Shown here one piece after another: positions 1 to 6,991 of a stretch of DNA of 19,770 nt. How positions within the stretch are numbered: position 1 is the stretch's first letter; every line of letters begins with the position of its first letter. The translations under genes were made by a program, and so were the position numbers. The stretch is taken from contig CAYSWB010000023.1 of assembly GCA_964434575.1 (NCBI GenBank), positions 1 through 19,770 on the forward strand. Direction: 5' to 3'. The notes beneath the pieces are model-generated. The model had not been told where the DNA came from, made no database searches, and saw only the letters and a list, made by a program, of their open reading frames with translations. Source of the stretch: DAORHV01 sp964434575. GTDB lineage: Bacteria; Patescibacteriota; Gracilibacteria; Peribacterales; Peribacteraceae.

Positions 1-53
1 CCTTCGGCCTCGTGGTCCCGAACCACGCGCTCTACCAACTGAGCTACGCCCCG
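1..53 (-). tRNA. tRNA-Pro(CGG), 3' part cut off by window edge
   Basis: Read on the minus strand, the cloverleaf begins at 53 with C1, which is usual for bacterial tRNA-Pro. It continues through the D-arm (GCTC/GAGC) and a 5-bp anticodon stem CGTGG/CCACG closing the loop TTCGGGA. The anticodon CGG lies at 18-20 and reads CCG; G37 follows it, as expected for tRNA-Pro. The T-arm and 3' acceptor lie beyond the window. Confidence 0.93.
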
Positions 54-63
54 ATCGAACGAG

Positions 64-92
64 AGCATACGGAAAAATTCCACGACTGCCTA
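64..92 (-). promoter_or_regulatory. Putative promoter of tRNA-Pro
   Basis: On the minus strand TAGGCA (87-92) and TATGCT (64-69) are separated by 17 nt, with four of six matches each to the sigma-70 consensus. The -10 box ends 10 nt before the tRNA 5' end, which suits a very short 5' leader. This is pattern matching only. Confidence 0.4.
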
Positions 93-393
93 GACGCAAC
101 TGCTTGCCATGCGGCCAGGGCCGTACTGGGCGTTTTGGACGGATCGCAACATCGAAACATGATTACGCTATATATAAAGGAAGAGATCAATGGTCGCTGA
201 TCCCCTGCTTTTGAACAAATTATGTATACATTAACCTGGAGAATGTGAAAAGGACTTGGCACGTTTGCGGCTTGATGAAGCCCTCCGCTCCCCTACCCTT
301 GCGGACATCCTGAAAACATTGCCCCATCGAAAGACTACTGGACGTCGAAAGCTTCTTGCTTACAATGCCCCCCTTCTTTTCGCCAATCCTATA
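93..393. other. Intergenic stretch without a convincing gene
   Basis: This stretch between the tRNA-Pro promoter and the small reading frame at 394 holds AT-rich patches near 168-177 and 213-234. I find no tRNA, terminator or repeat in it. A plus-strand frame is open from about 235 through 519, and could extend the small membrane peptide at 394 upstream from a TTG at 256, but the upstream part matches nothing I recognise. Confidence 0.4.
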
Positions 394-519
394 ATGAAGC
401 CTGTGAAACTCACACAATACCGCGTTTCACTTCCCCTCGTGCTGACGCACGTGGCGCTCATCACGGCCATCATGATGGCCATGGTGCTGACGCTCCCCAC
501 CGTGAGCATCACGGCGTAA
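394..519 (+). CDS. Possible 41-residue single-helix membrane peptide
   Basis: A short frame starts at ATG 394 and encodes a basic N-terminus followed by about 25 hydrophobic residues (roughly residues 13-38), so it would be one membrane helix. The leader just before the ATG is pyrimidine-rich, like those of better-supported genes in this window. The frame is open further upstream to a TTG at 256, which would give 87 residues. A TATAAT overlaps the ATG, which casts doubt on the start. No homologue is recognised. It could be chance. Confidence 0.25.
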   Translation: MKPVKLTQYRVSLPLVLTHVALITAIMMAMVLTLPTVSITA

Positions 520-579
520 GGAGACGGGAAGTCCAGCCAGCCGCACCGGGGTGCCTTGCACCCAGGGGCGCTTTTGAAC

Positions 580-1125
580 CTACTGCTGCGGCCGGTCGTA
601 ACGCTTCACCTCGCCGTTCGCCACCGGAGTGCCGGGCGAAGAGGGGTCTTTGGTGGTTTCCTTGGTCACCAGGATCCGCGTGTGGTTGGACAAGTCGGTC
701 TTGGTGTCCAAGCGGACCGAATGGCGGACGTCGCCGAACAGGCTGCTCATCCAGCCCAGTTTCACGGGGTTGTTGCCGGAGGCATCCGTGAGCCAGCCCA
801 CGTAGTACTCGTTCTTGGGCAGCACTTCGATGTTCAGGTTCAGCGTGTGAAGGTACGAGCCGTCCTCGAAGTAGTACGTGAAGGCCACGCCGTTGGCCTT
901 GGTGGCATCCACGCCGGTGACGGCGCCGTACCAGAAGCCTTTCTCCTTGCCGTGCTGGGGATCGGTGATGGCCTTGCCGTCGTTCATGACGACCGAGACC
1001 TTCTCGGTCTCGATGATGGCGCCGGACTCGGTGTCCGGATTGGAAACCTCCACGGTCTGATTGCCGCAAGCGGTGAGCAGCAGGAGGCCGGAGGAAAGGG
1101 CGAAGAGAATGGACTTGGACGTCAT
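580..1125 (-). CDS. Lipoprotein with anti-sigma-K (RskA)-like exported domain
   Basis: This encodes 181 residues from ATG 1125. Residues 1-20 form a lipoprotein signal with lipobox LLTAC (Cys20), so the mature protein should be membrane-tethered and outside the cytoplasm. The remainder carries an EYYVGWL stretch near residue 110 and a late ILVTKET strand followed by a Pro/Gly-rich turn. This order resembles the extracytoplasmic beta domain at the C-terminus of RskA anti-sigma factors, here without any cytoplasmic sigma-binding part. That assignment is inference from pattern. The frame is open upstream to an ATG at 1182, but only the 1125 start places the signal peptide at the N-terminus. No Shine-Dalgarno sequence is visible; the leader is pyrimidine-rich. 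It is divergent from the methyltransferase at 1253. Confidence 0.8.
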   Translation of the reverse strand: MTSKSILFALSSGLLLLTACGNQTVEVSNPDTESGAIIETEKVSVVMNDGKAITDPQHGKEKGFWYGAVTGVDATKANGVAFTYYFEDGSYLHTLNLNIEVLPKNEYYVGWLTDASGNNPVKLGWMSSLFGDVRHSVRLDTKTDLSNHTRILVTKETTKDPSSPGTPVANGEVKRYDRPQQ

Positions 1126-1214
1126 GGTCGTGTGGGGAAAGCGTGAATATGACGGAGAATCGAAGGCTATCTTACACATCACTATAACGATCGGTACGCG
1201 GTTTGGTTACAACA

Positions 1215-1244
1215 TTGACAAATTATTATTTTAAAGCATATTAC
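1215..1244 (+). promoter_or_regulatory. Putative promoter of the methyltransferase gene
   Basis: A perfect -35 TTGACA (1215-1220) is followed by an AT-rich spacer and an imperfect -10, either CATATT (1237-1242, 16-nt spacer) or TATTAC (1239-1244, 18-nt spacer). The ATG at 1253 lies only 8-10 nt beyond the -10, so the leader would be at most a few nucleotides. Confidence 0.5.
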
Positions 1245-1252
1245 AATTCTTT

Positions 1253-1936
1253 ATGAAAACCCCCGAACAGGCTTTCGATGCACAGGCTTTGGTGAACGAA
1301 GCGCAGCGGACCATGGACGCCGAATACCCGGCACCCGAGGGTCTTTTGCTGACGATGTTGCTGCGAACCCAATACCACCGCCTGTTCGCCGTCACCGACG
1401 GGTTCAAGGATATCGCGGGGAAGAAGGTGCTGGACATCGCCTGCGGTTCGAATAAATCGTGTGCCGTGTACCCGCGGAATCGCTCAAGGATGTACGAGCC
1501 GTGGTTCGCGCGCTTCGCCGGCATCATGGGCGCAGAAGTCATGGGCATCGATCGGCGCGAAAGCGACCCCGACCGGCACTACCATTTCCTGCAGGGCGAC
1601 TTCGTGAAGCCAACCACGCTGGATATTTTTGATGCCGAGCTATTCGATATCGTCAACAACTCGGCGTTTCTCGTGGCCCCAAGCCGCATCGACGCGGATG
1701 CCAAAAGCACGCTGCCGACCACGCCAGAACTGCTGTTCCATCATTCCGACTCCAGCCTCGAGCGCATCGACGACACCATCACCAAGCAGGTGCTTCGCAT
1801 CCTGAAAGAAAGCGGCTACTACCTCTACAACGAAAGCATTTACCAGAAAGTGGGCGGCCAATTTGTCCGCAAGAAGCTGCAGGACTTCCTGGCGAATCTG
1901 CCGCACCCGCCCAGCCCCAAGCGACCCGCGAAATAA
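1253..1936 (+). CDS. Class I SAM-dependent methyltransferase
   Basis: The 227-residue protein has a Rossmann methyltransferase core. Motif I is KKVLDIACGS (residues 57-66), the glycine loop that binds S-adenosylmethionine. Motif II ends in the acidic residue Asp100 (GAEVMGIDRR), expected to hold the ribose. A QGDF turn at 114-117 and an LFDIVNN strand at about 131-137 fit later motifs. The substrate cannot be read from the sequence. The C-terminal helix-rich part (about 165-215) looks like a normal methyltransferase end. The ATG at 1253 sits just behind a TTGACA promoter with no Shine-Dalgarno sequence. The gene converges on the O-antigen ligase-like gene with only 3 nt between the stops. Confidence 0.85.
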   Translation: MKTPEQAFDAQALVNEAQRTMDAEYPAPEGLLLTMLLRTQYHRLFAVTDGFKDIAGKKVLDIACGSNKSCAVYPRNRSRMYEPWFARFAGIMGAEVMGIDRRESDPDRHYHFLQGDFVKPTTLDIFDAELFDIVNNSAFLVAPSRIDADAKSTLPTTPELLFHHSDSSLERIDDTITKQVLRILKESGYYLYNESIYQKVGGQFVRKKLQDFLANLPHPPSPKRPAK

Positions 1937-1949
1937 GCGTTACTTCGCG
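1927..1949. repeat. Inverted repeat joining two convergent stop codons
   Basis: The plus gene ends GCG-AAA-TAA and the minus gene ends GCG-AAG-TAA, with the trinucleotide GCG (1937-1939) between the two stops. The arms CGCGAAATAA (1927-1936) and TTACTTCGCG (1940-1949) pair over 10 positions: fully, with one G-U, in the minus-strand transcript, and with one A-C mismatch in the plus transcript. There is no T-tract, so it is not a classical intrinsic terminator. Confidence 0.75.
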
Positions 1950-3925
1950 TTCCATAGCAAGCCCTCCGGGCGGGCCGTGAGCTTGGCGCGGTCATCGGCC
2001 GCCTTCTCTTCCACGCGCTCGATCAGGTTGCCGTACGCCTCCGCCTCACCCGGATACAGCCGCTGCATCAGCTTGGCGGTTTCCACCAGTCCTTCCACGT
2101 TGCGTGACAGCGAAATGAAGTGTGCGTTCTGCTCGATGGCGTAGCCGAAGTCGTTCATCAGGCGCTCGAGTGCCGGCCGCCAGGCGTCGATTTCGGGCGT
2201 GACCTTCGCGGGCGAACCGGCGCGGGCGCGCAGCAGCAGATGAGAAATGCCGATGTCGTTGTATTTGCCGAGTTCATACGCGCGCTGGTAGTTCGAAACG
2301 GCGCCCGCCTGGTCCTTGCGGAGCTCGGCCAGATCGCCGCGCAGCTTCCACAGGCGTTGGTCTTCGGCGTTCAGCGCGGCGTAAGCGTCCAGCGCACGCT
2401 GCGCATCGTCGAGTTGCCCCGCATCCATGTATAAACCGGCCTCGCTGAGGAACAAATCGCGCGTGAACAAGGCTCCCTCGGCGCGGCGGTACCACGTCAG
2501 CGCCTCCTGCGCGTTGCCCGCGGCCTCGGCGTGGCGTCCGCGGGACGACACGAGCAAGTACCAGCCCTCCTGCGCGGCGAAGACGAGCACCAACACCGCC
2601 AGCATGCATTCCACAAGGCGCTGCGCCTTGGTGCGCCGCGCCGAGTGCTTGAGCGCGGGCGGCAAGCCGACGTAGGCGGCCGCCAAACACAACGGCAGCA
2701 GGATGCCGATGAACTGCAGGTTGTAATCCACCAGGTTGTGCGCGGCCACTCCCGCGAAGGCGATGAACATGGCGAACTTCAGATGCGAACCCGCCACGCG
2801 CCGCCGGCTCCAGTCTTTCCAAGTGCGCCAGCCCTGCAAGGCGACCGTCGCCCACAGCAGCGCCAGTAGCGCCGCGGCCGGCAAACCGAGCTCCATCGCG
2901 TGTTTCAGAAAGACGTTGTGGGCATGATCGGACGTTGCCAGCACCTCGGTCTGCGAGCGAGGCTGGACGAAACGGAAGCTGTACGGACCCCAGCCGGCCA
3001 GGGGTCGCTGCGCGGCCAACGACGACGCCTGCTTCCAGAATTCGGCCCGCTCGGAGAACGACGAGCCGCCCTCGGCCGACGTGAAGGTCGCCTTCGCGAC
3101 GACGGACTCCACGGAATGGAAGCGCGAGCGCAGCACGTTCACCGCCGAAAACCACAGCATGGCCAGGAACATCACCGTCAGCACGCCGACCAGGAGATTC
3201 TTCCAGTCGACGCGGTCGCGGATGGTTAGAAGCAAAAGCAGTGCCGACAAGACGACCTGGCCGCTGAACGCCAGGAAGCCCGCACGCGAATAACTCAGCA
3301 GGAACCCGCCCACGAAGAACGACACCACAAGCCAGTGCACGGCCAGCCTGGCGGGCGTAAACTGCTCGCGCTTCCAGCCCGCTTCGGTGGAAAACAGCGC
3401 CCATACCACCGCGGGCCACGCCAGCAGGCACAACTGCGCCCAAGCGTTGGGCCAATAGTCGGTGTGGAAGCGATGGTCGAAGAAGGTGCCCACGAACCTG
3501 TTCACCGGCTGCAGCGCGTACACGGCCACGCCGACGCCGCATGCCACGTACGCGGCCAGCGCGAGCGTGCGCGCCACGCGCTTGGCGAAGACTTGGTTGG
3601 CCGACGCCGCATACTCGCGCATCGCCCAGCAGAGCAGCAGGGCGAATCCGGCCGCGCGCAGTAGTTCATCGAAACCATAGTTGCGCGTACTGGACGCCAT
3701 GAAGGCGGCGAACGTCCAGGTCAACAGCGCCATCACCGGCCACCATAATCTCCTGGGCAGCGTGGCCGACTGCCTCAGCGAGAAAGCCTGCGCGATGATG
3801 AGCGCGGCGGACACCCCGGCGAACAGCCAGGTGGATTCCAGCGACTTCCCGCCCTTCCACAAGACGGCTACCACAAGAAGCGCCAGCAGCACGGCTTCGC
3901 ACCAACGATGCAGGAATCGCGACAT
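1940..3925 (-). CDS. O-antigen ligase/polymerase (Wzy/WaaL)-like membrane protein with C-terminal TPRs
   Basis: This 661-residue protein has about a dozen hydrophobic segments across residues 10-420, then one more at about 438-460 followed by a soluble tail. Signature positions of the Wzy_C/O-antigen ligase family are visible: SYSRAGF (211-217), the RAEFWKQA segment with PLAGWGPYSF (293-317), and DHAHNVFLKHAMELGLPA (333-350). The family moves lipid-linked glycan chains onto acceptors, or polymerises them, on the outer face of the membrane. Residues about 462-600 form tetratricopeptide-like helical pairs (AGNAQEALTWYRRAEGAL and following). Such tails occur in relatives that act with other glycan or protein-glycosylation factors. 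The acceptor is unknown; it could be a glycoprotein rather than lipopolysaccharide, since CPR bacteria generally lack the latter. The gene has its own candidate promoter. Confidence 0.88.
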   Translation of the reverse strand: MSRFLHRWCEAVLLALLVVAVLWKGGKSLESTWLFAGVSAALIIAQAFSLRQSATLPRRLWWPVMALLTWTFAAFMASSTRNYGFDELLRAAGFALLLCWAMREYAASANQVFAKRVARTLALAAYVACGVGVAVYALQPVNRFVGTFFDHRFHTDYWPNAWAQLCLLAWPAVVWALFSTEAGWKREQFTPARLAVHWLVVSFFVGGFLLSYSRAGFLAFSGQVVLSALLLLLTIRDRVDWKNLLVGVLTVMFLAMLWFSAVNVLRSRFHSVESVVAKATFTSAEGGSSFSERAEFWKQASSLAAQRPLAGWGPYSFRFVQPRSQTEVLATSDHAHNVFLKHAMELGLPAAALLALLWATVALQGWRTWKDWSRRRVAGSHLKFAMFIAFAGVAAHNLVDYNLQFIGILLPLCLAAAYVGLPPALKHSARRTKAQRLVECMLAVLVLVFAAQEGWYLLVSSRGRHAEAAGNAQEALTWYRRAEGALFTRDLFLSEAGLYMDAGQLDDAQRALDAYAALNAEDQRLWKLRGDLAELRKDQAGAVSNYQRAYELGKYNDIGISHLLLRARAGSPAKVTPEIDAWRPALERLMNDFGYAIEQNAHFISLSRNVEGLVETAKLMQRLYPGEAEAYGNLIERVEEKAADDRAKLTARPEGLLWNAK

Positions 3926-3935
3926 GATACGGTGG

Positions 3936-3965
3936 ATGATAGCGCATGCGAAAGCAGCCCGTCAT
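3936..3965 (-). promoter_or_regulatory. Weak putative promoter of the O-antigen ligase-like gene
   Basis: On the minus strand TATCAT (3936-3941, five of six) is preceded after 18 nt by ATGACG (3960-3965, four of six). The -10 ends 10 nt before the ATG at 3925, so the leader would be only about 3-4 nt. Confidence 0.35.
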
Positions 3966-3987
3966 GCGACTTTTGGCGGATGCAAGG

Positions 3988-4746
3988 CTAGTTGAGCTCG
4001 GCCTGCTGGCGCACCGCGGACACGGGGACGCCGGGGGCGGTGAACGCGCCGGGGTGCGTTTCGCGAAGCGCGGCGATGAACTGGGCGCCGGTGATCTTTT
4101 CCTTGGCTCCGCCGGCGTTGAGCTTGCGGACAGCGTCGGCGACGACGTCGATCTGCTCGGTGCCGTGGTCATTGCCCAAGAACGAGCGCACGCGGTTCAC
4201 ACGGGCACCCATGCGCTTGAAGAACGGCAGCTTGGCGATTTCGGCTTTGCGTTGGGCGGTCAGATGGTCGGCCGCTTTGCGGATCTGTGCGGCCAGGAAC
4301 GTGGCGTCGCCGGAAGACATCGCCCAATCCAGGATCTGCTCGACGGTTTCTCCCTTTACCTCTGCTTCCTCGGAACGGCGGCGCTCCAGGAACTTCCGCT
4401 GCTGGACGGACAGAACGGCATCGAATTCCTTCGCCAGTCCGCGCCCCTCCATGACTTTGCGGGCGGCATCCACATCCTGCTTGTACCGTCCCTCAAGGCC
4501 CGGCGTGGGCCCGAGCGACGACGGCGACGGAGTGCTTTCTCGCTCCCGGTCGCTTACGCTCCGGCTGTCGGTAAAGGTGTAGTTGCCGGATTCCGCGCGC
4601 CGGACGGCGGCCTCCAGGACGGGCAAGACGCGGTTGCGCTCCCCTGCCGTCAGGCCCTCGACCATCGCGAGAACCTGCACCGTGTCCGCGCCTCCTTGCG
4701 TGGCGGTGGAATCGATTTCGACATCCGGAGTGGACAGTTTGCGCAT
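3988..4746 (-). CDS. Unrecognised soluble helical protein
   Basis: This encodes 252 residues from ATG 4746. I chose this start because a consensus promoter lies directly upstream and its -10 box would fall inside any longer version beginning at 4761. There is no signal peptide or membrane helix. The protein is charged and largely alpha-helical, with a Ser/Pro-rich hinge around residues 58-80, a long helical stretch rich in Arg/Lys/Glu (about 85-185), and a C-terminal segment (about 190-235) with alternating charged and Ala-rich helices. No catalytic motif is apparent and I do not recognise the family. The gene lies between sppA and the O-antigen ligase-like gene on the same strand but has its own strong promoter. 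Confidence 0.8.
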   Translation of the reverse strand: MRKLSTPDVEIDSTATQGGADTVQVLAMVEGLTAGERNRVLPVLEAAVRRAESGNYTFTDSRSVSDRERESTPSPSSLGPTPGLEGRYKQDVDAARKVMEGRGLAKEFDAVLSVQQRKFLERRRSEEAEVKGETVEQILDWAMSSGDATFLAAQIRKAADHLTAQRKAEIAKLPFFKRMGARVNRVRSFLGNDHGTEQIDVVADAVRKLNAGGAKEKITGAQFIAALRETHPGAFTAPGVPVSAVRQQAELN

Positions 4747-4752
4747 AATAGT

Positions 4753-4780
4753 ATTATACAACTATTTTGATATATTTCAA
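4753..4780 (-). promoter_or_regulatory. Near-consensus promoter giving a leaderless transcript
   Basis: On the minus strand TTGAAA (4775-4780, five of six), a 16-nt spacer and a perfect TATAAT (4753-4758) are followed by 6 nt and then ATG 4746. Transcription normally begins about 7 nt after the -10, i.e. on the A of the start codon. The region is much more AT-rich than its surroundings. Confidence 0.78.
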
Positions 4781-4823
4781 ATAGCTGGAACATGGCTTAT
4801 TATAGGCCTATTCGGCCACTCCC

Positions 4824-5879
4824 CTATCGACGGAACAGGTAATAACTGCCCGCCCTTGCCGGGCTGATGAAACGGTCGACGGCTTCGGTGGGAGAACGGC
4901 CGGAAAACACCGCGAGCGAATCGAGCACTTCATCCAGCAGCGACGGTGCGGCATCGTAGCGGACGTATGCGATCTCGCGATCGGTCTTCAGTTGCGTGCG
5001 CAACTCGGCCGCCAGTTCGTCGTCGTACAGTACCTTGTCGATGAGCTTGAGTTCGGCAGCCTTCTGCCCGCTCCACACCTGGCCCGTGGCGAACTTGCGG
5101 ACCTCCGCGGCCGGCATGCCTCGACCGGCGGCGATGGCGTCGATGAATGCCGTCAGATTCTCCTGCAGGTCGGCATCGATCATCCGCTTCTCGTCGGCCG
5201 TACGCTGGCGGAACGGGTTGTTCATGTCTTTGTACGGACCGGTCTTGTACACCTCCAGGGCAATGCCGAGCTTGTCTTTGGCCAGCACCTCGATGTTCGG
5301 AATTTCGTAAATGACGCCGATGCTGCCGACGGTGGCGAGCTTGTGCGCGTAGATTTTGTCCGCGGCGACGGCGACGTAGTACCCGCCGGAGGCCATCAGG
5401 TCATCGGCGTACACGTACACCGGCAACACGTCTTTGGAATACTGCTGGACGATGCGGCCGATCTCGTCGGAGGCCGTGACCATGCCTCCCGGCGTGGTGA
5501 GTCGGATGACCACCGCCTTGAAACCGTCCTCGGGATGGAAGTACGACAGCGCGTCGCGGACGTCATCGGGCGTGATGGCGGCCTGGTCGGCCAGTTCGTT
5601 TTCCGCAACGTCCTGCGACACGATCATGCCGCGCAAATCCACCAAACCGATCTCGTCCGTTTCCTCGCCCGCGGCGACGGGGTCGCGCTCCACGAACCAC
5701 TCGTCCAGGGTCACCTCGTACGGAGCACCAGAATCGGTGAATCCGCCCGGGGTCAACAGCACGAAGGCGACGAGCAGGAAGCCCGCGATGGTGACGATGG
5801 GCTTCAGCCAATCGGACCAGTGACGCTGCATTTCCACGCGCACGGGCTTGTCGGTATTCACGGTGAGCTTCTCTGGCAT
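4824..5879 (-). CDS. sppA: Signal peptide peptidase SppA-type serine protease (S49 family)
   Basis: The protein has 351 residues. An N-terminal membrane anchor spans about 26-45, and the rest should face outside. The S49 protease core follows: strand IGLVDLRGMI (77-86), TTPGG (128-132), and the nucleophile Ser164 in DLMASGGYYVA (160-170). The general-base Lys217 lies in TGPYKDMNNPF (213-223), matching the Ser/Lys dyad of bacterial SppA. Length fits the short single-domain form found in Bacillus rather than the tandem Escherichia coli form. The family cleaves leftover signal peptides in the membrane, a plausible need beside the many lipoproteins encoded here. The C-terminal tail from about 300 is not conserved that I can see. 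It lies 58 nt downstream of the M23 gene and has its own candidate promoter. Confidence 0.92.
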   Translation of the reverse strand: MPEKLTVNTDKPVRVEMQRHWSDWLKPIVTIAGFLLVAFVLLTPGGFTDSGAPYEVTLDEWFVERDPVAAGEETDEIGLVDLRGMIVSQDVAENELADQAAITPDDVRDALSYFHPEDGFKAVVIRLTTPGGMVTASDEIGRIVQQYSKDVLPVYVYADDLMASGGYYVAVAADKIYAHKLATVGSIGVIYEIPNIEVLAKDKLGIALEVYKTGPYKDMNNPFRQRTADEKRMIDADLQENLTAFIDAIAAGRGMPAAEVRKFATGQVWSGQKAAELKLIDKVLYDDELAAELRTQLKTDREIAYVRYDAAPSLLDEVLDSLAVFSGRSPTEAVDRFISPARAGSYYLFRR

Positions 5880-5901
5880 GAATGCTGGTGGGAACGCGGC
5901 G

Positions 5902-5931
5902 ACGATACGCGGCGGGCCGGCTCGCCGTCAA
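5902..5931 (-). promoter_or_regulatory. Putative sppA promoter
   Basis: On the minus strand TTGACG (5926-5931, five of six) is followed after 18 nt by TATCGT (5902-5907, four of six), 22 nt before the ATG. It occupies the gap after the M23 stop codon, which suggests sppA can be transcribed separately. Confidence 0.4.
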
Positions 5932-5937
5932 CGAACG

Positions 5938-6573
5938 TTACCCGGCCTGTTTCCAGTACGGCTGGATCTCGGAGTGCAGCAGGGGCGGACGGGGCAGGTA
6001 TTCCATGGGATCGATGAATTCTTTCACCTCTTCCTCGGTCTGCACGTAGCCGCGCATGTCGATCTCCTTGCCGCGGTGGATGCCTAAGTGCAGGTGTTTG
6101 CGGTTGCCTCCCGCGGCGTACGATCGCGCCTCGGCCAGCGGCGAAACATGGTCGGCAGGCTGGAGCACGACGCCATGCCCCGGCAGGTTCTCCAGCGAAA
6201 GATGTCCGTAAATGACGGTGACGTCCTCGCCGTCGAGCTTGCAGGCCTGCACGACCACGCCGCCGTAGCCGCCGGCGAATCCGCTGAACAAGACTTCGCC
6301 GCCGCAGATGGCGTACACGTTCAACACCGTATCCAACTCATCCGCAGCGACCTCGAAGTCGGTGGCCACGTGGTAACCGGTGAAACGCTCGGGCGGCTGG
6401 ATGGGGTTCTCTGCCGGATCCGGCGTGACGTGCAAACCGAAATGCAGCGGGTGGGCGCGCGAAGCGGCGTCATCCATGGGCTCGGCGATCCCGGCCGCAG
6501 ACAGCGTGCACGCCGCCAGCAACATGGTGACGGAGAGCAGTCCCGCGCGGCGGAGGAAAGAAGCGCTAGGCAT
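5938..6573 (-). CDS. M23 (LytM-type) metallopeptidase lipoprotein
   Basis: This encodes 211 residues from ATG 6573. Residues 1-22 are a lipoprotein signal with lipobox LLAAC (Cys22). The catalytic domain shows the LytM zinc set: HVATD (His68, Asp72), YGHLS (122-126) and KHLHLG (His160, His162). All expected ligands and the catalytic histidine are present, so it should be an active endopeptidase on peptidoglycan cross-bridges outside the membrane. An acidic segment and a Pro-rich tail follow from about 178. A longer version from 6624 would bury the signal peptide, so 6573 is preferred. The start overlaps the end of the YggT-family gene by 8 nt, suggesting translational coupling. Confidence 0.88.
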   Translation of the reverse strand: MPSASFLRRAGLLSVTMLLAACTLSAAGIAEPMDDAASRAHPLHFGLHVTPDPAENPIQPPERFTGYHVATDFEVAADELDTVLNVYAICGGEVLFSGFAGGYGGVVVQACKLDGEDVTVIYGHLSLENLPGHGVVLQPADHVSPLAEARSYAAGGNRKHLHLGIHRGKEIDMRGYVQTEEEVKEFIDPMEYLPRPPLLHSEIQPYWKQAG

Positions 6574-6919
6574 GACGGTGACGGCGGGGGGAATGGCGGT
6601 GATACACCATGGCGTCGTCGTCATCGACGATTTGGGTGAGCAGCGCCAGGAAGCGCATGAGGATCACCGCGCCAAGCACGTACGTGACCAGCGCCGCGAC
6701 CGTGAACCACTCGATGACGGCTCCGCGCAGCAACGTGCTTTGGAACGCATCGCGGAACGGCTCGATCAAGGGCAGCGTGACGTCGACGATGAAGCGCGCC
6801 ACGGCGTTCGACGTGTCGGCGCCCAGCAGGGCGAATGCAAACCGGAGCGTGAGCAGGCCGACGACGATGTCGAGCAGCAGATTGAGGATCGAGAACGGAG
6901 TTTCGGTGTATCGGCGCAT
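6566..6919 (-). CDS. YggT-family integral membrane protein
   Basis: This encodes 117 residues from ATG 6919. Two long hydrophobic segments (about 9-30 and 68-95) are separated by a loop containing IEPFRDAF, the arrangement of the YggT/YlmG family. Those small membrane proteins are linked to osmotic tolerance, cell shape or division-site organisation, with no known enzyme activity. The C-terminus is short and His/Arg-rich. The start follows a pyrimidine-rich leader. An in-frame ATG at 6964 would add 15 residues and cannot be excluded. It overlaps the M23 lipoprotein gene by 8 nt, so the two probably form an operon for wall maintenance. Confidence 0.8.
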   Translation of the reverse strand: MRRYTETPFSILNLLLDIVVGLLTLRFAFALLGADTSNAVARFIVDVTLPLIEPFRDAFQSTLLRGAVIEWFTVAALVTYVLGAVILMRFLALLTQIVDDDDAMVYHRHSPRRHRHA

Positions 6920-6991
6920 ACGGATATGGGAAAGGACACCATTGATGACGGGGAAACCGTACATCCCTTACGCGCGCGTCCCAGCGCGGTG

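Noticed and set aside
12..200. Plus-strand frame of 62 residues over the tRNA-Pro
   Set aside because: It overlaps a clear tRNA antisense and has no protein-like pattern.
178..234. AAGGAAGAG followed by an ATG at 190 encoding 14 residues
   Set aside because: It looks like a Shine-Dalgarno plus peptide, but no confident gene here uses such a site and the peptide has no features.
4795..4823. Possible terminator after sppA (GGCC repeated around a 5-nt loop)
   Set aside because: The stem is only 4-5 bp and no T-tract follows.
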